Assembly: GCA_031280685.1 (NCBI GenBank)
Contig: JAITGM010000010.1
Span: forward strand, 62,001 to 126,000
Direction: 5' to 3'
DNA: 64,000 bases
Origin: Christensenellaceae bacterium
GTDB lineage: Bacteria; Bacillota; Clostridia; Christensenellales; UBA1750
The position numbers and the translations under genes were made by a program. Position 1 is the stretch's first letter. Each line of letters starts with the position of its first letter. Shown here piece by piece: positions 1-8,578 of this stretch. A model generated the notes under the pieces. It saw only the letters and a list, made by a program, of their open reading frames with translations. It was not told where the DNA came from and ran no database searches.

Positions 1-579
1 CAGTGGCTCAACGCTGACGGCAAGAAATGGTTCAAGCCCCAGCACGAGTACGATGCATCGCCCACCAAAGCAAACATCTTCGACGGCGATAACCCCTACG
101 CGAACGACCCCGGCTTTTTGACCGACTTCTCCCCGGCGTTCAAAGCCGCCCTCGCCAAAGCGACCATCAAGACCCGCAAGATTGAGGACGGCAGCACTCA
201 CGAGATGCTCGCCTCTGTCTGGCTGATGAGCGGAGCCGAGGTAGGCTTCGACGCGAAGCGCACCGACGACAACGATGAGGGCGAGATGTTCCCGCTTTTC
301 GCAGACTTCCTCATGAGGATAGCGGCGCCCACCGCCGAGGCGGTCGAGACAGCCAGCTACCAGCCGCGCTCATTCAACCCCCGCGAAAGCTGGTGGTACT
401 GGCTTCGCTCCCCGTACGCGACGAACTCGTACTACGTCCGCTACGTCAGCGCATCGGGCGCGGAGCTCCGCGTCGGCGCGTACGACGGCGTCAGCGGCCT
501 GCGCCCCGCTTTGCTTCTGAAATCTGACATCGCGGTATCTGACGAACCCGATGCAAACGGCGTGTACTGGATAGACTGA
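1..579 (+). CDS. DGR variable protein, DUF6273-like / C-type-lectin-like fold (5' truncated by window)
   Basis: Frame 1 open from base 1; C-terminal WWYWLRSPYATNSYYVRYVSASGAELRVGAYDGVSGLRPALLL matches the translated TR at 40059 and the VR at 42031. Confidence 0.85.
   Translation, partial: QWLNADGKKWFKPQHEYDASPTKANIFDGDNPYANDPGFLTDFSPAFKAALAKATIKTRKIEDGSTHEMLASVWLMSGAEVGFDAKRTDDNDEGEMFPLFADFLMRIAAPTAEAVETASYQPRSFNPRESWWYWLRSPYATNSYYVRYVSASGAELRVGAYDGVSGLRPALLLKSDIAVSDEPDANGVYWID
404..513 (+). repeat. DGR variable repeat 2 (VR2, remote from the RT)
   Basis: 110-bp ungapped alignment to TR 40059-40168; 11 internal differences at TR adenines, 1 elsewhere, plus the C/T difference at the 3' boundary. 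Confidence 0.93.
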
Positions 580-613
580 CGCGCCACCAAACCACTGAAA
601 GGAGGGGAAACGA

Positions 614-847
614 GTGTTTTACAAGCCCTGCCCCTACTGCGGGTGCAACCTCGACCCCGGCGAACGGTGCGACTGCACCGACCCTACCAACAACACCATT
701 ATATCGCAGAAAGGAGGCGACAAGGATGCCAGCCAACGAAAAGCAGAGGGTACCAGAGTATCTCCGGGAAGCAAGAATGGCGGCTGGATTTTCGAGCCGG
801 GGCATAGCGGCAACCGAGGTGCCCTACTCGCCGGAAACCATCGGTAG
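614..847 (+). CDS. Small zinc-ribbon-like phage protein (CPYCGCNLDPGERCDC), GTG start
   Basis: AGGAGG upstream; two Cys pairs; overlaps next ORF so the 3' part is uncertain. Confidence 0.5.
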   Translation: MFYKPCPYCGCNLDPGERCDCTDPTNNTIISQKGGDKDASQRKAEGTRVSPGSKNGGWIFEPGHSGNRGALLAGNHR

Positions 848-1298
848 ACACGAGCGCGGCGAGGTACCCATCGCGCCGGAGGATGCGGTCATTTACGCGA
901 AAGGCTACGACCGCCCGGACATCCTCATACGGTACTGCACCGACTGCCCCATCGGCAGAGCCACGGGAAAGACCAGCACAGACCGCGACCTGCCGTGGGC
1001 AGCCCTCCGGGTGACCCAACGGCTCCGCAAAGCAAAAGAAATCGCCGACACGCTCGAAAGCATTGCCGACGACGGACAGGTAGACCACGCAGAACGCCTT
1101 GACTTCGAGAGGGCACTCGCGTTCCTACGAACACTCGAAGAAACCATCACAGACATCGTTCTGTGGGCGACAAGTCAAGGGATAGAAAAAGGCCGCCCCG
1201 CTGGCACGGAGGCGACCACAGCTAAATTAACCTACCAACATTCTATCACCACGACGCTCGCCTGTCAATCCCAAACCGAAAAGGAGGAGCGGAAATGA
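726..1298 (+). CDS. XRE-type helix-turn-helix protein
   Basis: N-terminal VPEYLREARMAAGFSSRGIAATEVPYSPETIGRHERGE HTH pattern; RBS aaaggaggcgacaagg. Confidence 0.75.
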   Translation: MPANEKQRVPEYLREARMAAGFSSRGIAATEVPYSPETIGRHERGEVPIAPEDAVIYAKGYDRPDILIRYCTDCPIGRATGKTSTDRDLPWAALRVTQRLRKAKEIADTLESIADDGQVDHAERLDFERALAFLRTLEETITDIVLWATSQGIEKGRPAGTEATTAKLTYQHSITTTLACQSQTEKEERK

Positions 1299-2293
1299 AT
1301 AACCAGAGACTGACGGACACCATCGTCCAACTCAACAAGTACCCGCCCGAACGGTACAACGTCCTCATCCCGGTCACCACGATGCAGGTCATGAGCAATA
1401 TGCAGCGCATCATTGTGAACGAGGTGCAACTCGACACCACCGTCGATGCCAAAGGCAACGGGCGCGACATCTACAAAGAGGGCAGCACGGGCGGCTTCGC
1501 CATCACGAAGGTCGGAGCCATGAAACTCGCCGCCGCCGCGAACATCAGCATCGTCGACACCACGACCACCAGAACCGACGGGTGCGAGCGGTGCATCGAA
1601 ATGGTCAAGGCGACTGGGAAAGCCCAGCCCTGCGGAACCTGCCCCGCCCGGTACGATGTGAACGCCATTGTCACCATCCGGGTGCCGGAACCCTCCGGCG
1701 GCTTCCGCATGATGAAGTTCAACAAGGAAATCGACTGTGCCGAACAGCAGAGGAGCATGACCGAGGCGCAATACAAGAGGTTCCTACCCCATCGCAAAGC
1801 CATCGCGGAAAGTAAAGCCCTCATGCGAGCCATTCGCGCCGCCCTTGGACTGGCACCCACCTACACGCTCGCCGAGCTCAAAAAACCCTTTGTAATCGCC
1901 CATGCGGTGCCGAACCTCGACGCACCCGAAATCAGAGAGGCGGTCGCCTCCAACTACCTGCAGAGCATGGGGATGTTGTTCGAGAGCCAAGCAGGCCAGC
2001 AGAGAGCACTCCCCGCGGCACAGGACGCGCCCGTCGAAACCGCACCGCCGGACGACGACGCAGGCTTCCTCTACGGAGACGGCGATATGCCCCCAGAGGA
2101 GCCGGAGGATGAACAGCCCGAATGGGGCGACCCCGACGGCATCTACTGCGCCGACTGCGGAAGCGAAATCCTTGAAACCACCGCCAGAAACGGGCGGGTC
2201 TGGTCGCCGGATGCCATCAAGGGCTACAGCGAGAAGACGTTCGGTCGGTGCCTTTGCACCGCCTGCCAAGACAAGCAGAAAGGGAGGCGTTGA
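1295..2293 (+). CDS. Phage early protein of unknown function, possible DNA-metabolism role
   Basis: 332-aa ORF with RBS, directly upstream of the SbcDC-like gene; C-terminal CADCGSEI...CLCTAC zinc-ribbon-like. Confidence 0.6.
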   Translation: MNNQRLTDTIVQLNKYPPERYNVLIPVTTMQVMSNMQRIIVNEVQLDTTVDAKGNGRDIYKEGSTGGFAITKVGAMKLAAAANISIVDTTTTRTDGCERCIEMVKATGKAQPCGTCPARYDVNAIVTIRVPEPSGGFRMMKFNKEIDCAEQQRSMTEAQYKRFLPHRKAIAESKALMRAIRAALGLAPTYTLAELKKPFVIAHAVPNLDAPEIREAVASNYLQSMGMLFESQAGQQRALPAAQDAPVETAPPDDDAGFLYGDGDMPPEEPEDEQPEWGDPDGIYCADCGSEILETTARNGRVWSPDAIKGYSEKTFGRCLCTACQDKQKGRR

Positions 2294-2294
2294 C

Positions 2295-2558
2295 ATGGAG
2301 GTCATCAAAGGAAAACACCTCGGAGGCTTCTCCCTTCTTCCCGCCAAAGAGGGCACCTGCCCAGAGTGCGCCACCGCTCACGACCCGGAGATGCCGCATA
2401 ACCAGCAGAGCCTATTCTACCAGTACCACTTCTACAACGAAGCCGGACGCTGGCCGACGTGGGCTGATGCGATGGCTCACTGCACCGACGAAGTAAAAGC
2501 CCAATGGACGGCGGCTCTCGCCGAACACGGCATCGAAGTAAAGGAGGAGCAGAAATGA
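2295..2558 (+). CDS. Small phage protein (CPECATAHDPEMPHNQQSLFYQYHFY)
   Basis: ATG after the upstream stop; overlaps next gene by 4 nt; product pattern recalls small phage Zn-binding proteins. Confidence 0.6.
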   Translation: MEVIKGKHLGGFSLLPAKEGTCPECATAHDPEMPHNQQSLFYQYHFYNEAGRWPTWADAMAHCTDEVKAQWTAALAEHGIEVKEEQK

Positions 2559-5500
2559 AGATACTACACACGGCTGACCTGCACCTCGGCGACCTCACCG
2601 GCCCCGTCAAGGACGGAAAGAACGCCAGACGGCAAGACACCCTCGCCTGTATGAGAAAGGTCGTCGAAACCGCGATGACCGAACAGCCCAACGTCACCAT
2701 CATCGCTGGCGACCTTTTCAACCGCTCCCGCGTCTGGGCAGACACCGCCCTCGAAGACGTGAACGATGCGATAAACGACTTCCTGCGCCCCCTCTGCCGC
2801 TACAGCGAGCAGGTGGTGGTGCTTTTCGGAACAGAGAACCACGACAACCCCCGCAGCTTCGAGGTGCTCTCGCAGACGACAGCCAGCGAGAGCAACCTCC
2901 ACATTTTCACACAGCCCGACGTTTACACCATCGGAACGAGCGTCGGGAACCTGCAGGTGCTCGCCCTCCCCGGCTTCGACAAGGGAAGGCTGCGCCTGTT
3001 TTGCCCGACGGTCGACAAGGAAACGGAGAACCGAAATGCCACCGCCCTTATCAACGAGGTGCTGGTCGGCCTGGCCGGAAAACTCGACAGGAGCAAGCCG
3101 AGCGTTCTGGTCGCCCACTACACGGTCGCCGGGAGCGAAGCCGACAACGGCTCCACTTTCCTCGCAGGGCAGGACACAGTCCTCCTGCCGCAGAGCATCG
3201 ACATGACTGGCGTGAACCTCGCCTGCCTCGGGCACATCCACAAGCCCCAGCGGCTCGGATGCAACACCCCGACGTTCTACAGCGGCTCGGTCAACCAGCT
3301 AAACTTCAACGACGAGGGCACCGAGCACGGCTTCTACCTGCACGAAATCGCCGAGGACGGCGCGGTGGACAGCGTGTTCATCAACACGCCGGAGCGGCGG
3401 CACCTCACAGTGCGGCTTGCCCCGGAAGACATCGCCGAGTTCTTGACCACCGGGAGCGTCGCCATGCCGGAGGAAGCGCAAGACGCAATCGTCCGGGTGC
3501 GCTACACTTGCCCACCCGACCATGACAAAGCCCTCAACAAAGCGGAACTACAGAAGCAGATACTCGCCTCTGGGGCTTTCTACGTCGCAGAAATCCTCGC
3601 CGAAGACATCGACGACGGAGCCGAGAGCGACGACCTCACCGAGCACGAAGGACCCGCCGAAGCACTGGCGCGGTACCTCGGAAAGCTGAACATCGAGGAA
3701 GCGGACGCGACCCGCCTCACAGAACTCGCCCTCCCCCTCATCAAGAAAGCAGACGACGGGCGCGACGCTGGGAAGCACACGGGCGCATTCATACCCCTAC
3801 GGGTAGCGGTCACCAACTACAGAAGCTACACCGCCGCCGAGTTCGACTTCGCGCCCATCCGCATGGCGATGGTCAACGGGAGCAACGGCGTAGGCAAGAG
3901 CAGCCTGTTCATGGATGCGGTCGCGGATTGCCTCTACGAGCAGACCCGGCAGGAGGACATCGGCGGCTGGGTGCGCGACGGAACCAAGAGCGGCAGCATT
4001 ACCTTCGAGTTTGAGATGGGCGGCGACACCTACAGGGTCGTCCGCACGAGAACCAAAGCTGGCCGAGGAACCCTCGCCTTCAACCGCACCAACCCCGACA
4101 CGGGAGACTGGGAGAACGTCGGCGACAGCACCACGAAGCTGACGCAGGCGAAAATCGAACAGACCCTCGGAATGGACTGCAACACATTCTGCTCCATCGC
4201 CCTCATCCGGCAGGACGCATACGGGCTTTTTTTGGAAGCCGACAGCGACCGCCGCATGGAGGTGCTGAGCGCGCTCCTCAACTTGGGGGTCTACACCCGG
4301 CTCGAAGAACTCGCCAAAGCGGAAGCGAGCGACCAGCGCAAGAAGATAGCCTCCGCCAAAGACCGCCTCTCGGTGCTCACCGAACAGATAGCCGAGAAAG
4401 ACGATCTCCTGCGTCAGCAGACAGACCTCGCCGAGCGCGAGCAGGAACGGCAGGGCACCCTCTCCACCCTTGACACCGCCATAGAAGCCGCACAGCGCGA
4501 GGAAGCGATGCTCCAAGAGATACAGCGGCAGGCAGATGAAAAGACGCAGGAAGCGGCAAATCTGACCGCGCAGGAGACAAGCAAGGCCGCGCTCCTGCGG
4601 ACGACCACCGAGCGGCGCGACGATGCCCAGAAGCTGGCGCAAGCGGCTCCGGGCGCCGAGAAAGCCTCGACGATAGTCGCCGCCGCCAGAGGCGAACTTC
4701 AATTCCTCGCCCCGCAGGAAGAAGCCCTGCGGAGCCTGCGCCAGCAAAGAACCACGACCCTCGCCCAGATTGAAACCCTCCAGTCCGACATAAGGCGGCA
4801 TACGAGCGAGCAGGAAGCCCTCACAGCCATCATCGGACGCAGGGAGGAGATAACCGCCGCCTGCGCCAAACTCGAAGCCCTGCGCGAGCAGAGAGCCGCT
4901 GTGGACGCACGAAACGCGAAGTGGGATGCGGCGACCCGCAAGGTCAACGCCGCGAAAGAAGCGCGTGACACCTTCCTCGCCGAGAGCCGCATCCGCATCG
5001 GCGACATCAACAGCCGCATTGCGGAAGCCACCAAGAAAGCCGGGCTTCTTTCGGACAGCAGGTGCCCCTTCCCCGACGAGGCGACCTGCGCGTTCCTGCA
5101 GGACGCAGTAAAGGCGCGTGACACCCTCGCCGACCTGCAGGCAAAACTCACAGCCACCAAAGAAGCCGACCGAACCGAATACGATCGGCTCAACGGCATT
5201 CTCAAAGCTGTCATCGCGGAAAAAGAAACCCTCGGCGACCCAGCAGCCGACATCATGGACATCGCGGAGCAAGAGCGGCAGCACAAGCCCACAGCCGACC
5301 TCGCGGCAAAGCTGGAGGCGGCAGAGGCGACCGCGACCGAGCTCACGCGCCAGACCGACGGCGCAAAGGCAAAAATCAAGGAACTGGAGCAGACCCTCGC
5401 CGACACGGCGAAACGCCTGCCCGACCTCGAACGCGCCGCCGAACGCGCCGATGCCGCCAGAGAGCGCATCAAAGCCAACGAAGCGACCGCCGAACTCCTC

Positions 5501-6337
5501 TCCAAATGCAAAGCGGCAGAGGCGACCATGACCGAGCTCACCGAGCAGATAACCCGCCTCACCGCCGAGGTCGCCGACCTCGGAAACAAAGCTGCGGTCG
5601 CCACCCTCGCTGCCGAAGAACTCAAAAATCGAGTGCCCACGGAGACGACCAACGTCGCCTTGTTGCAGGAGCAGCGCACAGCCCTCCTGCAGGACATCAG
5701 CACCGCCGCCACCCTCCGGGGAGGCATCAACACGAAGCTGGAGAGCATCGCCAGCGCGGAGGCGCAGGCGACAGAGTACCGGGCAGACATCACCACCATC
5801 GCCCGGACGCTCAACGACTACCAGACCCTCGCGGTCGCTTTCGGCTTGGACGGCATCCAGTACATGATAATCCGGGGCATCGTGCCCGAAATTATGCACC
5901 GGGCGAACGACATCATCGCCTCCATGACGGGCGGCAGGATGGCGGTCGACATCAGAACCGAGAAAGAGCAAAAGAGTAACCAGAAAGTCGTGAACAGCCT
6001 CGACGTTTGGATAACGAGCATCAACGGCGGGAGCCGGCCATATTTGAGCCACAGCGGCGGCGAGAAAGTTAAAATCGCCCTCGCGGTCACGCTTGGGCTG
6101 GCAGACGTAAAAGCCAGACGCGCCGGGGTGCAACTCGGAATGCTTTTCATCGACGAGCCTCCCTTCTTGGACGCTGACGGAACCGAAGCCTACGCAGACG
6201 CGCTCACCAGCATGGCGGCGAGGAACCCCAACATGAGGATACTCGCCATCAGCCACGACCCGACGATGAAGGCGCGGTTCCAGCAGAATATCACCGTCTC
6301 GGCGGGTGAAGACGGCAGCACGGTCACAATGGACTGA
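2555..6337 (+). CDS. Fused SbcD-like nuclease / SbcC-like ATPase (Mre11-Rad50 type) in a single ORF
   Basis: N-terminus MKILHTADLHLGD, IIAGDLFNRS, LGHIHKPQ (calcineurin-like phosphoesterase); C-terminal half has Walker A NGSNGVGKSS, coiled coil, SHSGGEKVKIALA signature, MLFIDEPPFLD Walker B. Confidence 0.9.
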   Translation: MKILHTADLHLGDLTGPVKDGKNARRQDTLACMRKVVETAMTEQPNVTIIAGDLFNRSRVWADTALEDVNDAINDFLRPLCRYSEQVVVLFGTENHDNPRSFEVLSQTTASESNLHIFTQPDVYTIGTSVGNLQVLALPGFDKGRLRLFCPTVDKETENRNATALINEVLVGLAGKLDRSKPSVLVAHYTVAGSEADNGSTFLAGQDTVLLPQSIDMTGVNLACLGHIHKPQRLGCNTPTFYSGSVNQLNFNDEGTEHGFYLHEIAEDGAVDSVFINTPERRHLTVRLAPEDIAEFLTTGSVAMPEEAQDAIVRVRYTCPPDHDKALNKAELQKQILASGAFYVAEILAEDIDDGAESDDLTEHEGPAEALARYLGKLNIEEADATRLTELALPLIKKADDGRDAGKHTGAFIPLRVAVTNYRSYTAAEFDFAPIRMAMVNGSNGVGKSSLFMDAVADCLYEQTRQEDIGGWVRDGTKSGSITFEFEMGGDTYRVVRTRTKAGRGTLAFNRTNPDTGDWENVGDSTTKLTQAKIEQTLGMDCNTFCSIALIRQDAYGLFLEADSDRRMEVLSALLNLGVYTRLEELAKAEASDQRKKIASAKDRLSVLTEQIAEKDDLLRQQTDLAEREQERQGTLSTLDTAIEAAQREEAMLQEIQRQADEKTQEAANLTAQETSKAALLRTTTERRDDAQKLAQAAPGAEKASTIVAAARGELQFLAPQEEALRSLRQQRTTTLAQIETLQSDIRRHTSEQEALTAIIGRREEITAACAKLEALREQRAAVDARNAKWDAATRKVNAAKEARDTFLAESRIRIGDINSRIAEATKKAGLLSDSRCPFPDEATCAFLQDAVKARDTLADLQAKLTATKEADRTEYDRLNGILKAVIAEKETLGDPAADIMDIAEQERQHKPTADLAAKLEAAEATATELTRQTDGAKAKIKELEQTLADTAKRLPDLERAAERADAARERIKANEATAELLSKCKAAEATMTELTEQITRLTAEVADLGNKAAVATLAAEELKNRVPTETTNVALLQEQRTALLQDISTAATLRGGINTKLESIASAEAQATEYRADITTIARTLNDYQTLAVAFGLDGIQYMIIRGIVPEIMHRANDIIASMTGGRMAVDIRTEKEQKSNQKVVNSLDVWITSINGGSRPYLSHSGGEKVKIALAVTLGLADVKARRAGVQLGMLFIDEPPFLDADGTEAYADALTSMAARNPNMRILAISHDPTMKARFQQNITVSAGEDGSTVTMD

Positions 6338-6361
6338 CCCATCACCCGGCAGAAAGGAGGG

Positions 6362-7207
6362 ATGCTTGTGGCGTGGATAGAGTTACACCAGACGCTCCCC
6401 ACCAATAAGAAAACAGTGCGTTTGAAGAACCTTCTACGCATCAAGACACCGCAGGCGGTCGGACACCTGTGCATCCTCTGGCTTTGGGCACTTGACAACG
6501 CCCCGGACGGCGACCTGTCCGGCTTCTCCACCGAGGAAATAGCAGAGGTCGCCTGTTGGACTGGCAAGAACCACGGCGACTTCGTGGGTGCCCTCGTGCA
6601 GGCGGGGTTCATCGACAGCGACATGAGGCTTCACGACTGGTATGACTACGCCGGGAAGCTGGTCGATAAACGAAAACAGAACGCCGAGCGCATGAGGCGA
6701 GCACGTGCGACGAACGTGCAACGCACAGACGATGAACGTGCAGGGGCTACCGTACCGTACCCTACCGTACCGTACCAAACAGTACATAACAGTACAGTAC
6801 CTCCTAACGGAGGTACTCCCCCCATACCCCCCGCAAGCGGGGGGAGCGGCGCGGGAAAGCCCCCTGCGGAACCACAGCAATCACATTTTGATGAGTTCTG
6901 GGCTTCATACCCGAAGAAGGTCGGCAAAGAGGCGGCACGGAAAGCGTGGAACCGCATCAAGCCCGACAAAGCCCTGCGGGAGCGAATAGCCGCAGCAATC
7001 GCCACTGCAAAGGAAAGCCAGCAGTGGAACCGAGAGAACGGAAGGTTCATACCCAACCCGGCGACATGGCTCAATCAAGGGCGATGGGATGATGAATACA
7101 CCCCAGCAACCCCGGAGCCGCCGAGGGCAGGCACCGCATCAAAGCCAAACACCCTCGGAGTGCTCGCCCAGATAATCGCGGAGGAAGAAGGTGCCGAGCA
7201 TGAATAG
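6362..7207 (+). CDS. Phage replication initiator / DnaD-like replisome organizer
   Basis: N-terminal WIELHQTLPTNKKTVRLKNLLRI; linker; C-terminal FDEFWASYPKKVGKEAARKAWNRIKPD...ATWLNQGRWDDE typical of phage initiators. Confidence 0.75.
   Translation: MLVAWIELHQTLPTNKKTVRLKNLLRIKTPQAVGHLCILWLWALDNAPDGDLSGFSTEEIAEVACWTGKNHGDFVGALVQAGFIDSDMRLHDWYDYAGKLVDKRKQNAERMRRARATNVQRTDDERAGATVPYPTVPYQTVHNSTVPPNGGTPPIPPASGGSGAGKPPAEPQQSHFDEFWASYPKKVGKEAARKAWNRIKPDKALRERIAAAIATAKESQQWNRENGRFIPNPATWLNQGRWDDEYTPATPEPPRAGTASKPNTLGVLAQIIAEEEGAEHE
6747..6844. repeat. Direct and inverted repeat cluster inside the initiator gene (candidate replication origin)
   Basis: TACCGTACCGTACC twice (6748-6761, 6763-6776); GTACCTCC-TAAC-GGAGGTAC (6797-6816); CCCCCCGC-AA-GCGGGGGG (6827-6844). 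Confidence 0.5.
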
Positions 7208-7940
7208 AGCCGACGTAGCCCGACTGCTCGCCATCGTCGTCATGGCATACCCCAACTACGACAAATTCAAAGACGAAGCCCACGTCAAGACCATGACGAA
7301 TATGTGGGCTGACTTCTTCAAAGACGACGACAGCGGCCTCGTAGGGCTGGCAATCAAAAAGCACATCAGCACCAGCAAATGGCCCCCAGCCATAGCGGAG
7401 ATACGGGAAATCATGGCAGACATCGCCATGCCGGACATCATCCCGCCGGACGAAGCATGGGCGGCGGTCTCCCAGCTTCTCTACGTCGCCGGAGAGCACT
7501 GCTACAGCGACATACACGCGCTCTTGCCGAAAGACATCGCCGACACGGTCGACGAGATAGGCTACAGCAACCTCTACGGAATGCACGTCGCCTCCGTTCG
7601 CGGGTACACCAACAAAGCGGGGCTGGACAGGGTCGCATTCATTCAAGCCTACGAGGGTAAAGTCAAGCGAGCGAGAGAACGGGCGATGATGCCTGCCTCC
7701 CTCGCTCACGGCATAGACGCAGCGTCGGCCTCATGCTCAAACGGCGACCGCAAGATGCTGGAGGGCATGAAAAAGCAATACGACGACAAGAAGGGCTACT
7801 ACGAAAGGGCGTGGTACGGCAACAGCCGAATGCAACTCGACGAGCCAGAAGAACCAGACACAGCCGCCCTCCTCGAAGCCCGTCAGCAGAAAGCCCTCGA
7901 AGACAGGCTCGAACGTAGGAGCGAGGAGGATGACCTATGA
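7200..7940 (+). CDS. Replicative helicase loader/inhibitor-like protein (G39P-type N-terminus)
   Basis: MNRADVARLLAIVVMAYPNYDKF... TMTNMWADFFKDD... W PPAIAEIRE pattern; follows initiator. Confidence 0.6.
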   Translation: MNRADVARLLAIVVMAYPNYDKFKDEAHVKTMTNMWADFFKDDDSGLVGLAIKKHISTSKWPPAIAEIREIMADIAMPDIIPPDEAWAAVSQLLYVAGEHCYSDIHALLPKDIADTVDEIGYSNLYGMHVASVRGYTNKAGLDRVAFIQAYEGKVKRARERAMMPASLAHGIDAASASCSNGDRKMLEGMKKQYDDKKGYYERAWYGNSRMQLDEPEEPDTAALLEARQQKALEDRLERRSEEDDL

Positions 7941-8578
7941 AGCACAAAAAGGACATCGCCATCGCGGCGGCACTTATCGCGGCGGCACTTATCGCCTCAA
8001 TGGGGATGGGCGACACAAAAACCTCCGGGCTTGATGCCCCGGAAACCCTGCGCCCGGTAATCCTCACGGCAACGCCGACCACGCGCACCACGGCGCCAAC
8101 CATCACGGTCGAGCCGACAGAAAACCCAGAGACTACGCCAAGCCCTACCCAGACCCCGGAGCCGCCATACGGCGACGCAGAGGTGACGATGCTTGCAAAG
8201 GTCGTCTGGGCAGAGGCGCGAGGAGTACCGACCACCGCCGAGAAAGCCGCCGTCATCTGGTGCGTTCTTAACAGGGTGGACGCATACGGATACGGAGACA
8301 GCATCGCCGAGGTCACCACGGCAAAGAACCAATTCGCGTACCGCGAAGCCTCCCCGGCGACCGACGAGCTCACAGAACTGGCGCGAGACGTGCTCGACCG
8401 ATGGTGGCGCGAACACAACGGAGAAGCCGATGTAGGCAGGGTACTACCCGCCGAGTACACATTCTTCTGCGGCGACGGGAAACACAACCACTTCCGAACC
8501 AAGTACGAAGACACTGGCGTTTATTGGGATTGGAGCCTCCCCAGCCCCTACGGAGAGGAGGAGCCACATGGAAATTAA
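7937..8578 (+). CDS. Cell wall hydrolase, SleB/Hydrolase_2 family, with N-terminal membrane anchor
   Basis: LAKVVWAEARGVPTTAEKAAVIWCVLNRV...QFAYR motif. Confidence 0.8.
   Translation: MKHKKDIAIAAALIAAALIASMGMGDTKTSGLDAPETLRPVILTATPTTRTTAPTITVEPTENPETTPSPTQTPEPPYGDAEVTMLAKVVWAEARGVPTTAEKAAVIWCVLNRVDAYGYGDSIAEVTTAKNQFAYREASPATDELTELARDVLDRWWREHNGEADVGRVLPAEYTFFCGDGKHNHFRTKYEDTGVYWDWSLPSPYGEEEPHGN

Noticed and set aside
3797-6256. 819-aa minus-strand ORF
   Set aside because: Shadow ORF antisense to the SbcDC-like gene; no RBS, low-complexity Gly/Val/Leu-rich product
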